A stretch of 64,000 bases of DNA from Muribaculum sp. GTDB taxonomy: Bacteria > Bacteroidota > Bacteroidia > Bacteroidales > Muribaculaceae. The DNA lies in the NCBI GenBank assembly GCA_009775095.1, contig VSOZ01000001.1:186001-250000 (forward strand), in the 5' to 3' direction. The position numbers were made by a program, and so were the translations under genes. The notes under the pieces are model-generated. The model did no database searches and was not told where the DNA came from. It was given only the letters and a program-made list of their open reading frames with translations. Below are positions 33,069-41,577 of this stretch, piece by piece (the first letter of the stretch is position 1; the number at the start of each line of letters is the position of its first letter).

Positions 33069-34718
33069 TTATTTTGCCACGGGACAGCCCTGACAGCGCT
33101 GAGCTATTTCGGTAAAGAAGTCGTTGCCCTTGTCATCAACGAGGATGAACGCGGGGAAGTTTTCAACCTCAATCTTCCAGATAGCCTCCATGCCGAGTTC
33201 GGGATACTCAAGACACTCTACTTTCTTTATGCTGTCGTGAGCCAGAATTGCGGCGGGACCACCGATACTTCCGAGATAGAAACCACCGTGCTTATGACAG
33301 GCATCGGTCACCTGCTTGCTGCGGTTGCCCTTGGCTATCATGACCATCGAGCCGCCGGCGGCTTGGAATTGATCGACATAAGAGTCCATACGACCTGCGG
33401 TGGTGGGTCCGAAAGATCCGGAAGGCATGCCGGCGGGAGTCTTTGCCGGGCCCGCATAGTAGATAGGATGATCTTTCAGATAATCGGGCATAGGCTCGCC
33501 GCGGTCAAGACGCTCTTTGATCTTGGCATGCGCTATATCACGGCCTACGATGATAGTGCCGTTAAGCGACAAGCGTGTCGATACGGGATATTTGGTAAGC
33601 TCGGCAAGTATCTCGGGCATGGGGCGGTTAAGGTCGATCTTCACAACATCGCCTTCTCCCTTATTGCGGAGCGAATCGGGTATCAGCTCGCCGGGATTGG
33701 TGTCGAGTTTTTCGATCCACAGACCCTCTTTGTTTATCTTGGCCTTTACGTTGCGGTCGGCCGAGCAGCTAACGCCGAGACCGACGGGACACGAAGCACC
33801 GTGACGCGGAAGTCTGATGACACGTATGTCGTGAGCGAAATACTTGCCGCCGAACTGAGCACCGAGACCTATCTTCTGCGCCTCTTTGAGAAGTGTCTGC
33901 TCAAGCTCTACATCGCGGAAAGCACGTCCGTATTCATTGCCGGTTGTGGGCAGATTGTCATAATACTTGACTGAAGCCTTCTTGACCGTGGCAAGGTTCA
34001 TCTCGGCCGAAGTACCGCCTATGACAAACGCAATGTGGTAAGGAGGACAAGCCGCAGTACCGAGCGACTTCATCTTCTCAACCAAGAAAGGCACCAATTT
34101 CTCGGGATTAAGCAGAGCCTTTGTTTCCTGATAAAGATATGTTTTGTTGGCAGAACCACCCCCTTTAGCCACGAAGAGGAATTTGTACTCGTCACCGTCC
34201 ACGGCATAGAGGTCGATCTGTGCGGGAAGATTGCAGCCGGTGTTCACCTCGTCATACATGTTGAGAGGCGCGTTCTGAGAGTAGCGAAGATTGCAGCCGG
34301 TGTATGTGTCATACACTCCGTGCGACAGCTGCTCCTCATCGCCACCGCCGGTATATACATTCTGGCCCTTCTTTCCTATCACGATAGCCGTACCGGTATC
34401 CTGACAGAAAGGCAGCTGGCCTTTGGCGGCAATCTCGGCGTTGCGCAGCATTGTCAATGCCACAAACTTGTCGTTTTCACTCGCTTCGGGATCACTGAGT
34501 ATTTTAGCCACCATAGCATTGTGCTCACGACGAAGCATGAAAGCATTGTCGTGTGTAGCCTGACGGGCAAGCACGCGCAGAGCCTCGGGCTCTACTACAA
34601 GCATCTCGTGACCGTCAAACATCTCTGTCTTGACATAGTCAGAAGTCAGATGATAGTACTCTGTCGTGTCATGCGACATAGGGAACGGCTCCTGATATAC
34701 AAACGGTTTCTGTGCCAT
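33069..34718 (-). CDS. fumB: Class I fumarate hydratase (4Fe-4S)
   Basis: Interconverts fumarate and malate; in Bacteroidales it serves the fumarate-reducing branch of fermentation. At 549 residues it contains both the alpha part (PFCQDTGTAIVIGKKGQNVY, TGCNLPAQIDLY, KGGGSANKTYLYQE) and the beta part (PAKTPAGMPSGSFGPTTAGR, GGFYLGSIGGPAAI) of the oxygen-sensitive class. Conserved cysteines in the CQDTGT and TGCNLP motifs and one further Cys would bind the cluster. It is transcribed alone, with its own promoter and terminator. Class I is certain from motifs; the fumA/fumB letter is conventional. Confidence 0.94.
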   Translation of the reverse strand: MAQKPFVYQEPFPMSHDTTEYYHLTSDYVKTEMFDGHEMLVVEPEALRVLARQATHDNAFMLRREHNAMVAKILSDPEASENDKFVALTMLRNAEIAAKGQLPFCQDTGTAIVIGKKGQNVYTGGGDEEQLSHGVYDTYTGCNLRYSQNAPLNMYDEVNTGCNLPAQIDLYAVDGDEYKFLFVAKGGGSANKTYLYQETKALLNPEKLVPFLVEKMKSLGTAACPPYHIAFVIGGTSAEMNLATVKKASVKYYDNLPTTGNEYGRAFRDVELEQTLLKEAQKIGLGAQFGGKYFAHDIRVIRLPRHGASCPVGLGVSCSADRNVKAKINKEGLWIEKLDTNPGELIPDSLRNKGEGDVVKIDLNRPMPEILAELTKYPVSTRLSLNGTIIVGRDIAHAKIKERLDRGEPMPDYLKDHPIYYAGPAKTPAGMPSGSFGPTTAGRMDSYVDQFQAAGGSMVMIAKGNRSKQVTDACHKHGGFYLGSIGGPAAILAHDSIKKVECLEYPELGMEAIWKIEVENFPAFILVDDKGNDFFTEIAQRCQGCPVAK

Positions 34719-34756
34719 ATCTAAAAATTGACGATTATTATGTTATTACATTGATG

Positions 34757-34764
34757 CAAATTTA
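34757..34764 (-). promoter_or_regulatory. Candidate -7 box (TAAATTTG) for fumarase
   Basis: The plus-strand CAAATTTA gives TAAATTTG on the minus strand, 39 bases upstream of the ATG at 34718. It shares the region with the divergent promoter at 34827. Confidence 0.55.
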
Positions 34765-34826
34765 CAAATTAGGCGTTTACGAAACAAATTATTTTCGTTT
34801 CTATGGTTTCGCCACAAAATATTTCC

Positions 34827-34834
34827 TATTTTTG
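34827..34834 (+). promoter_or_regulatory. Candidate -7 box (TATTTTTG) for the GT39 gene
   Basis: TATTTTTG 39 bases before the ATG at 34874. Confidence 0.55.
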
Positions 34835-34873
34835 CAAAAAAATAACGACATTTAGACTAACAAATTCACGTTC

Positions 34874-36604
34874 ATGAAGTCAATCTCGTTTCGTCTTACA
34901 CCGCGAAATTCTTATTTCGTGCTGGCCGCAATAGCAGCAGTAACGTTATTGCCGTTCCTCGGCGAAACCCTGTTTTACTCCAAAGGTGAGCCGCGAGAGG
35001 CCATAGTAGCGGTATCGATGCTCAATACCGGCGACTGGATATTGCCGGAAAGTAACGGTGACGAAATACCGTATAAGCCGCCGTTCATGGCATGGTGCAT
35101 AGCGGTATTATCGCTTATACACGGCCATGTGACCGAATATCTGTCACGATTGCCGTCGGCCCTCGCTCTTATAGGCATGATATTATGGGGCTACGGATTT
35201 TTCAAGCGCCGCATATCGTGGACCCATGCTTTTGCCGCCGGTCTTATCACCCTGACAGCCTTTGAAGTATACCGCGCAGGCATGGCATGCCGTGTAGACA
35301 TGCTGCTTACTTTCTTCATAACCGGAGCCTTATTCTCGTTATACACCTATTGGGAGCGAGGCCTTAAGGGACTGCCGTGGCTTGCGGTGCTTATGATGAG
35401 CGGCGGAGTGCTTACAAAGGGCCCCGTGGCCGTAGTGCTTCCGCTTGCCGTTATATTCACGTTCATGCTTTTGCGCGGCGAGAAATTCTGGCGTGTCGTG
35501 GTAAAACTTATACTGCCCTTCGTGGTGCCGCTCTTAATTCCCTCATTATGGTACTATGCCGCTTATCTACAGGAAGGTTCGGAGTTCATAGACCTTGTAC
35601 ATGAAGAAAACGTAGAGCGTATGACCGGCACCATGAGTTACGCCTCGCATGTGAAGCCGCTTTACTACAATTTTCTGACACTGCTGTCGGGCTATCTGCC
35701 TTACACGCTGCTGCTACTGCTGTCGCTAATACCCATGCGCCGCATAAACTCCATCAAAGCCGCCGCGCCTGTAAAAAGATGGTGGAAGAGCTTCAGATCG
35801 ATGGACGCCTCACGCATGTTTGCTCTCGTTACGATAATTCTGATATTTGTATTTTACTGCATTCCCGAGAGCAAACGCAGCGTATATCTGCTGCCAATAT
35901 ACCCTTTCATCGCCGTATTTGTCGCCGACTATATAGCATGGCTCGTAAGACACGGTCATCGCTCCGTAAAAATATACGGTGCGGTCATATCCTCGGTTGT
36001 AGCTCTTGCATTCGCTGTTTTCGTCATTATACAATGCGGTTGGTTTCCATACTCAATCTTATCCGGACGCCATGCTCTTGACAATGCGATTATGATTACA
36101 GGGCTCGAAGGACACATAAGCATCGTAAAATGGCTCATTATCGAGCTGTCGGCAGTACTTGCGGGCATAACATTGTGGAAACTGCGCAAGGCATCGTCAA
36201 AAACCGCGCTGACCATGACCCTGACAGTGACCATAGTTTTCTATTGGGCTTTTGCCGGCGTATACCAGCCGGGCATATTGAACGCAAAGAGCGACCGCAT
36301 AATAGCAACGACTGTCGACCGTCTTCAACCCGAGGGCAATATATATTCCCATATAGAGCAACCTATGCTGCGCTTTTACAGTACCGACTATTACACCAAC
36401 GACCGTGTCAAACCGTTCAGACTGCTGGACAGCGACACTAAATCGGGTTATCTGCTTGTCGGGGTCGAGGACGCGCGCAAGTTTTTGCCAGCCAAAGCCG
36501 ACACTTACGACTTCTACCTTATAAAGCACTTCAAGAAGCGTAGCGCCGATGTACGACAGCCTGTCCTGCTCCTCAAATTTGTGAAGAAAGAGGGATCAAT
36601 GTAA
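34874..36604 (+). CDS. ArnT/PMT-like GT39-family membrane glycosyltransferase
   Basis: Uses a polyprenyl-phosphate sugar to modify lipid A, glycan or protein on the periplasmic side. It has about 12 hydrophobic helices. The first periplasmic loop carries the acidic pair typical of the family (KGEPREAIVAVSMLNTGDW) followed by YKPPFMAW. The cytosolic and periplasmic C-terminal portion is short. The length of 576 residues matches ArnT-like proteins. It is a lone plus-strand gene between fumarase and a palindromic non-coding region. The sugar and acceptor cannot be told. Confidence 0.88.
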   Translation: MKSISFRLTPRNSYFVLAAIAAVTLLPFLGETLFYSKGEPREAIVAVSMLNTGDWILPESNGDEIPYKPPFMAWCIAVLSLIHGHVTEYLSRLPSALALIGMILWGYGFFKRRISWTHAFAAGLITLTAFEVYRAGMACRVDMLLTFFITGALFSLYTYWERGLKGLPWLAVLMMSGGVLTKGPVAVVLPLAVIFTFMLLRGEKFWRVVVKLILPFVVPLLIPSLWYYAAYLQEGSEFIDLVHEENVERMTGTMSYASHVKPLYYNFLTLLSGYLPYTLLLLLSLIPMRRINSIKAAAPVKRWWKSFRSMDASRMFALVTIILIFVFYCIPESKRSVYLLPIYPFIAVFVADYIAWLVRHGHRSVKIYGAVISSVVALAFAVFVIIQCGWFPYSILSGRHALDNAIMITGLEGHISIVKWLIIELSAVLAGITLWKLRKASSKTALTMTLTVTIVFYWAFAGVYQPGILNAKSDRIIATTVDRLQPEGNIYSHIEQPMLRFYSTDYYTNDRVKPFRLLDSDTKSGYLLVGVEDARKFLPAKADTYDFYLIKHFKKRSADVRQPVLLLKFVKKEGSM

Positions 36605-36924
36605 AAATCGGACAGTCGGGGGGAATAAGCAAGAGTCCCGCCGGGACTCAATATCATTGTATGAATCCCCTAACCGGACACTGCGTGCCCGGCTTACACT
36701 GAGCACAAGTCCTTCCGGACTTGAAGCCGGTTGTGTTGAGGTGTTGCAGGTTATAGAAAAAACGGTCGTTAATAGGCAACTGTGTTTGTAGGGCCGCCAG
36801 TACCACGGCGGCCGGCTTCGACCAGCCATCCGGTACAGCAGTCGATTTCCGACTGAATGGCCATACGGGCCGCGACCGGACGCCGTAATACTGGCGTCCC
36901 TACCGTCCGACAAGGCACACTGTT
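36605..36924. other. Non-coding stretch with several hairpins, no credible gene
   Basis: 320 bases between the GT39 gene and the DUF6291-like gene. It contains a perfect 17-base palindrome GAGTCCCGCCGGGACTC (36633-36649), a hairpin CAAGTCC-TTCC-GGACTTG (36706-36723) and the 116-base palindromic element listed separately. The only open frame inside it (minus strand, about 36596-36913) has unusual composition and is judged spurious. The first hairpin could act as part of a terminator. Confidence 0.7.
36788..36903. repeat. 116-bp imperfect palindromic element (REP/MITE-like candidate)
   Basis: The outer arms 36788-36815 and 36876-36903 are inverted copies of each other, matching at 24 of 28 positions and both starting with GTAGGG at the outside. 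Each arm is itself a hairpin (GGCCGCC...GGCGGCC; GGACGCC...GGCGTCC). The centre holds a nested hairpin, GCCAT (36825-36829) with ATGGC (36857-36861) around CAGTCG (36839-36844) with CGACTG (36850-36855). Compensated differences between the arms suggest selection for structure, or two insertions. No transposase is nearby. Confidence 0.7.
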
Positions 36925-37383
36925 TTATGTGAGTGACGGGGTGTAGCCGTCGAGGTGATGTTCGAGATATTCTTTATAAATAAAGAGCGGTATGCGGTCT
37001 ACGCCTTGAGCTGTCAACAACGCGGATAAGCGGTCGATCTCGGCCTTGATGTCGCGGTGGATGAGATTGTAGCGCTGGGCGAGGAGACGGATGTATTTGC
37101 GGTCCTGCTTGACACGATGCCCGGCCTCGACTGTGACGGGTGCACACTGCATCTCGGCCTTTGCCTCGCGGCGACGGCGCTGGTAGGATGCGGCTTTGGC
37201 ACGGCGGTCTATCGTCGGTCGCAACAGATTGAACACGCACTGCGCTATCGGATGTAGGTCTGTCGGCTCGGCGCCTGTGGTCTGATACTCCTTGATGGCA
37301 TCAACGAGGGGTTGCTGAAGTTCTGCGGGAAGCATGGCTATGGACTCGCTCCATGCCTTGTCAAATTTCGGTGTACGTTTCAT
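36925..37383 (-). CDS. DUF6291-like protein
   Basis: 152 residues from the ATG at 37383. The first 70 residues (FDKAWSESIAMLPAELQQPL, TTGAEPTDLHPIAQCVFNLL, RPTIDRRAKAASYQRRRREA) resemble the DUF6291 pattern found in Bacteroidetes, often in prophage or mobile regions, where it may assist replication or primase functions. The basic middle and a C-terminal helix bundle (LIHRDIKAEIDRLSALL) follow. It stands alone next to the palindromic element, so it may mark an old insertion. The function is unknown. Confidence 0.72.
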   Translation of the reverse strand: MKRTPKFDKAWSESIAMLPAELQQPLVDAIKEYQTTGAEPTDLHPIAQCVFNLLRPTIDRRAKAASYQRRRREAKAEMQCAPVTVEAGHRVKQDRKYIRLLAQRYNLIHRDIKAEIDRLSALLTAQGVDRIPLFIYKEYLEHHLDGYTPSLT

Positions 37384-37416
37384 CGTATGTGATATTGGTT
37401 TATATTGTGTTTTGCA

Positions 37417-37424
37417 CAAAGATA
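37417..37424 (-). promoter_or_regulatory. Candidate -7 box (TATCTTTG) for the DUF6291-like gene
   Basis: The plus-strand CAAAGATA reads TATCTTTG on the minus strand, 34 bases upstream of the ATG at 37383. Confidence 0.6.
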
Positions 37425-37574
37425 ATATAACAATGCACCGTTTTTATGTACAATCGGGCATAACGAGGCAAAGTACACTGCTGATCAATGTGTTATTACG
37501 CGATTTTTTTTGCAAGGAGTACCTGTTGCATATGTAAACGTGTCTCCACCTCACATAATACCGATCCGGGAATC

Positions 37575-37615
37575 AAAAAAATCAGCCCGATCATGACGGT
37601 CGGGCCGATTTTTTG
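37575..37615 (-). terminator. Terminator of the OmpA-family gene
   Basis: AAAAAATCAGCCCGA and TCGGGCCGATTTTTT form a stem with one mismatch and long A/T flanks, just beyond the stop of the OmpA lipoprotein gene at 37638. Confidence 0.85.
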
Positions 37616-37637
37616 TCAATGTCGGTCTGTTGTTATG

Positions 37638-38489
37638 CTATCGGACATGCGGAGTGTCATCGGGCGCTTTGTCAATCAGGTCCATGAACTGGTCGAGGTT
37701 GGGAGTGATGATGATTTCAGTACGGCGGTTGCGTTGGCGACCGCTATCGGTCGAGTTGTCGGCAATAGGCCTATACTCACCACGGCCGGCGGCCGACAGG
37801 CGTGACGGGTCAACCCCGAAACGGTTCTGCAGCACCTGCACTACCGACGAAGCACGCAAGGCCGAGAGGTCCCAGTTATTACGTATATTGGTGCGCGATA
37901 TGGGCACATTGTCGGTATTGCCCTCCACCATCACGTCATAGTCCTTATAGTCCTTTATTATCTTTGCTATCTTTGACAGGGTAGCCATGGCGCGGTCCGA
38001 AATATCATATGATCCGGTCTTGAAGAGCATATTGTCGGCAAGCGATATGTACACTACACCTTTAAGGACCTTGACATCGACATCTTTCAGCTCATCGCGG
38101 CTGAGCGAGCGCGTAAGATTGTTGGTAAGCACCATGTTGAGCGAGTCGGAGCGGTCCTTGGCCGCGATAAGCTCCTTTATATACTTGTTGGATGCGTTTA
38201 TCTCGTCGACAAGCTTCGATATGTTGACATTGCCTTGCGAGTTCTGGGCTATACTCTGATTGAGCGAGCCCTGAAGCGCAGCAAGGTTCTCTTTAAGCTG
38301 GGCATTGTTGGCCTTGGCCTCTTCAAGCATGGCGTCAAGGCTTTTGTTGTAGGCTTTGGCCTCGGCCAGCTCCACACGGGTCGAATTATAATCGTCAAGC
38401 AACGTGGCATACTTTTTCTTGGTAACACACGAAGATAACAAAAGTGTGGTTACCGCCGCAATAGCGAGCACGGGTCGTATTGTCTTCAT
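37638..38489 (-). CDS. OmpA-family peptidoglycan-binding lipoprotein
   Basis: Anchors the outer membrane to murein. The lipobox LLSSC gives Cys21. Residues 25-130 form a coiled coil (YNSTRVELAEAKAYNKSLDA, LEEAKANNAQLKENLAALQG). The C-terminal OmpA domain (about 150-265) shows VMVEGNTDNVPISRTNIRNN, NWDLSALRASSVVQVL, LSAAGRGEYRPIADNST and RQRNRRTEIIITP, including the Asp and Arg that hold diaminopimelate. The length of 283 residues is typical of this Bacteroidetes lipoprotein. It is transcribed alone and followed by a strong terminator. Confidence 0.95.
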   Translation of the reverse strand: MKTIRPVLAIAAVTTLLLSSCVTKKKYATLLDDYNSTRVELAEAKAYNKSLDAMLEEAKANNAQLKENLAALQGSLNQSIAQNSQGNVNISKLVDEINASNKYIKELIAAKDRSDSLNMVLTNNLTRSLSRDELKDVDVKVLKGVVYISLADNMLFKTGSYDISDRAMATLSKIAKIIKDYKDYDVMVEGNTDNVPISRTNIRNNWDLSALRASSVVQVLQNRFGVDPSRLSAAGRGEYRPIADNSTDSGRQRNRRTEIIITPNLDQFMDLIDKAPDDTPHVR

Positions 38490-38575
38490 AAAGTCAATTT
38501 TTAATGTTACTCACTATAAAACAATCCAACTCCGCCATGAGTTTAACGGCCAATCTTCAAGTGTACCAACGAAAT

Positions 38576-38619
38576 AAAACAGCCCCTGTATGTTTTACCG
38601 GACATACAGGGGCTGTTTT
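38576..38619 (-). terminator. Terminator of the korAB operon
   Basis: A 17-bp perfect stem: AAAACAGCCCCTGTATG (38576-38592) with CATACAGGGGCTGTTTT (38603-38619), 18 bases after the korB stop. Confidence 0.92.
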
Positions 38620-38636
38620 ATCAGTATAGAGTAAGT

Positions 38637-39656
38637 TTATTTTACTTCCCAATGCTCGCCGGCGAGGATCATGGAGCGGAGGGAGTCGAAGCCTTTTTTG
38701 GCGCGGACCTGCTCGATCTGCATGTCGACCTCCTCGTTGTAGACGGGACTTTCGACGTCGCGGATGACACCGACTGCAAGCGGCAGCGAGTAACCGTCCA
38801 TCATGGCAAGCTGCTGATGGAGGAAGTTGCTCGGTGTATGGGCGTCGTGTACAAGCACATCGTCTATTGTGTAGCCGTCTTTGCCGATCTCCACCGCTTT
38901 AAGAAGGAAACCGTCGCGCACAAGTCCGCGATTCTTCTCCTTGCCGAAAAGCATCTTCTCACCGTGGCGCAGGTGGATTGTACGCTCGGCACGAAATTCA
39001 CGGTCGGTGATGTAATTGTGTATGCCGTTGTTGAATATGACGCAATTCTGGAGCATCTCGACAACCGATGTACCTTTATGACGGGCCGCAGCCACAAGCA
39101 CTTCCTGTGCCGTGGGCAGGTCGACATCAATCGATCGTGCAAAGAAGTTGCCGCGTGCGCCAAATACGAGTTCAGCGGGTATAAACGGGTCCTCGGTAGT
39201 GCCGTAAGGCGATGACTTGCTCACAAAGCCGCGGTCGCTTGTAGGCGAATACTGACCTTTGGTAAGACCGTATATCTTGTTGTTGAACAACAGTAGATTG
39301 ATGTCAATATTGCGTCGCACGGCATGTATGAAGTGGTTGCCGCCAATGGCGAGACCGTCGCCGTCGCCCGATACCTGCCATACAGTCATGGCCGGGTTGG
39401 CGACCTTGAATCCGGTAGCCACCGCAGCAGCACGGCCATGGATGGTATGGAAGCCATAAGTATTCATATAGTAAGGCAGACGCGAGCTACAACCGATGCC
39501 GGAGATGACCGCGGTCATGTGAGGAGGTATCCCCACTTCGGCCATGGCCTTGTGCAACACATTAAGTATGGCATGGTCGCCGCATCCGGGACACCAGCGT
39601 ACCGACTGCTCGTTTTTATAGTCGGAGGGAGCATATTTTGTACATTCCATAGTCAT
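38637..39656 (-). CDS. korB: 2-oxoacid:ferredoxin oxidoreductase, beta (TPP) subunit
   Basis: Thiamine-diphosphate subunit of an enzyme that interconverts 2-oxoglutarate (or another 2-oxoacid) and its acyl-CoA with ferredoxin. RWCPGCGDHAILNVLHKA carries conserved cysteines, ISGIGCSSRLPYYMNTYGFH is the family signature, and WQVSGDGDGLAIGGNHFIHA plus NNKIYGLTKGQYSPTS form the TPP-binding region. The length of 339 residues is normal. It lies 6 bases downstream of korA. Two-subunit KorAB enzymes of this form favour 2-oxoglutarate, but that is an inference. Confidence 0.93.
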   Translation of the reverse strand: MTMECTKYAPSDYKNEQSVRWCPGCGDHAILNVLHKAMAEVGIPPHMTAVISGIGCSSRLPYYMNTYGFHTIHGRAAAVATGFKVANPAMTVWQVSGDGDGLAIGGNHFIHAVRRNIDINLLLFNNKIYGLTKGQYSPTSDRGFVSKSSPYGTTEDPFIPAELVFGARGNFFARSIDVDLPTAQEVLVAAARHKGTSVVEMLQNCVIFNNGIHNYITDREFRAERTIHLRHGEKMLFGKEKNRGLVRDGFLLKAVEIGKDGYTIDDVLVHDAHTPSNFLHQQLAMMDGYSLPLAVGVIRDVESPVYNEEVDMQIEQVRAKKGFDSLRSMILAGEHWEVK

Positions 39657-39662
39657 AGTCGA

Positions 39663-41510
39663 TTATTGTTTATCCATAATGTTGATAACTCCTTCCACAA
39701 CCTCTTTAACAAGGAAAGGCTGCCCTTGAATCTTGTTGATGCGATGCACCTCAAGACCGCCGAAACGGCTCTGTAGATAATCGGCAAACTGTCCGGTGTT
39801 CAATTCGGCACATATCACCTTCTTGTAGCGCGACAGCACTTCACCCGTATTGCGCGGCAGCGGGTTTATGTAACGGAAGTGGGCGAATGCCACTTTGTGA
39901 CCTGCGGCACACAATTCTTCGGCCGCAGTGTAAAGATGACCGTAAGTACCACCCCAACCTATAAGAAGAGTGTCTGCGTCCTGTTCGCACAGAACTTCAA
40001 GCTCGGGTATGTCATAAGCTACATTGGCTACTTTGTCGCGACGTACCTGAACCATGTGCTCATGGTTGACGGGGTCGGTGGATATTACGCTCGTGTCGTA
40101 ATCTTTCTCAAGACCGCCAAGACGGTGCATCAACCCTTCCATGCCGGGGATGGCCCAATAGCGGACAAGAGTCTCGGGATCGCGCATGTAAGGCTTCCAC
40201 GCGGCTTTCAGCTCGTCGGGCACATAATGAGGCTTTATAGCCGGATACTCGTCGGCATCGGGCACACGCCAAGCCGACGAACCGTTGCCGATAAAGGCAT
40301 CGGACAACAATATTACCGGGGTCATATGCTCAATAGCTATACGCGAAGCCTCAAAAGCCATTGTGAAGCAGTCGGTAGGCAAAGCGGGAGCCACGACAAC
40401 CACGGGCGACTCGCCGTTGCGTCCGTATATGGCCTGCATAAGGTCGGTCTGCTCTGTCTTGGTAGGAAGACCTGTAGACGGGCCGCCACGCTGTACGTCA
40501 ATGACAACCAACGGCAACTCCGCCATGACAGCGAGTCCTATACCCTCGCTCTTAAGCGCAAGACCGGGACCTGAAGTCGAAGTCACAGCAAGATTTCCGG
40601 CAAACGAAGCGCCGATGGCCGAACATACTCCGGCAATCTCGTCCTCCATCTGCACGGCCTTTACACCGAGGTCCTTACGTTTGGCAAGCTCATGCAGAAT
40701 GTCGGTAGCCGGAGTGATAGGATAACTGCCGAGGAAAAGCGGGCGTCCCGACTTTTCGGCGGCAAGAATAAGGCCCCATGCGGTAGCGGTATTGCCGTTT
40801 ATGTCAGTATAATAACCGGGGCGGATCTTCTCTGACTCGATACGATAAGTCGATACTGACGCATGTATATTGGCACCGTAGTCATAGCCGGCCTGAAGCA
40901 CTTTGGCATTGGCTTCGTAAATGGCGGGCTTACGGGCAAACTTGTTTTTCAGATGATGAAGCGCGGCTTCGATCGGACGGTCAAAAAGCCAGCATACAAG
41001 GCCGAGCGCAAATATATTACGACACTTCATAACCGACTTGTTGTCAAGACCGGAGTCGGCAAGAGCGGCCTTTGTCATCGAAGTTACCGGCACTTCAAGC
41101 ACCTGTGCGTTAAGACCGAGTTCCTTGAACGGGTCATCGGTCGTAAACAATGCTTTCTGCAGATCGGCGGGCTTGAACGAGTCTATATCCACAATAGCCA
41201 CGCCTCCGGCGTTAAGATGCTTTACATTCTGCTTCAGGGCCGCAGGGTTCATGGCGACGAGCACATCGGCTTTGTCACCGGGAGTATGCACTCCCACTCC
41301 TATGTGTACCTGAAATCCCGACACTCCGCTGAGCGAACCCTGCGGAGCACGTATCTCGGCCGGATAATCGGGAAATGTCGACACCTGATTGCCGACACCG
41401 GCCGAAACATTGGTAAAGATATTTCCGGCAAGCTGCATGCCGTCGCCGGAGTCGCCGGAGAAACGGATGACAACCTTGTCAAGATACTTTACGTTAGCTT
41501 TTTCTATCAT
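39663..41510 (-). CDS. korA: 2-oxoacid:ferredoxin oxidoreductase, fused gamma-alpha subunit
   Basis: 615 residues. The N-terminal gamma domain (about 1-190; RFSGDSGDGMQLAGNIFTNV, GFQVHIGVG) is fused to the alpha domain (about 210-610; GSYPITPATDILHELAKR, MEDEIAGVCSAIGASFAGN, TSTSGPGLALKSEGIGLAVM, VIDVQRGGPSTGLPTKTEQT). This is the standard Bacteroidales KorA. It pairs with korB in a two-gene operon with its own promoter and a strong terminator. No ferredoxin subunit gene is present, so free ferredoxin is the likely acceptor. Confidence 0.94.
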   Translation of the reverse strand: MIEKANVKYLDKVVIRFSGDSGDGMQLAGNIFTNVSAGVGNQVSTFPDYPAEIRAPQGSLSGVSGFQVHIGVGVHTPGDKADVLVAMNPAALKQNVKHLNAGGVAIVDIDSFKPADLQKALFTTDDPFKELGLNAQVLEVPVTSMTKAALADSGLDNKSVMKCRNIFALGLVCWLFDRPIEAALHHLKNKFARKPAIYEANAKVLQAGYDYGANIHASVSTYRIESEKIRPGYYTDINGNTATAWGLILAAEKSGRPLFLGSYPITPATDILHELAKRKDLGVKAVQMEDEIAGVCSAIGASFAGNLAVTSTSGPGLALKSEGIGLAVMAELPLVVIDVQRGGPSTGLPTKTEQTDLMQAIYGRNGESPVVVVAPALPTDCFTMAFEASRIAIEHMTPVILLSDAFIGNGSSAWRVPDADEYPAIKPHYVPDELKAAWKPYMRDPETLVRYWAIPGMEGLMHRLGGLEKDYDTSVISTDPVNHEHMVQVRRDKVANVAYDIPELEVLCEQDADTLLIGWGGTYGHLYTAAEELCAAGHKVAFAHFRYINPLPRNTGEVLSRYKKVICAELNTGQFADYLQSRFGGLEVHRINKIQGQPFLVKEVVEGVINIMDKQ

Positions 41511-41550
41511 AATGTTGATGTTTGGTTTTGTATGTTCTATGGCACTGCGA

Positions 41551-41558
41551 CAAAAATA
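41551..41558 (-). promoter_or_regulatory. Candidate -7 box (TATTTTTG) for korAB
   Basis: The plus-strand CAAAAATA reads TATTTTTG on the minus strand, 41 bases before the korA ATG, within the short gap after the dihydroorotase stop. Confidence 0.55.
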
Positions 41559-41577
41559 CGATTATTTTTCTACAATG

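Noticed and set aside
36596..36913. Open frame of 105 codons on the minus strand over the palindromic region
   Set aside because: Its sequence follows the hairpins, it has no promoter, and it resembles no protein; the stretch is better read as non-coding.
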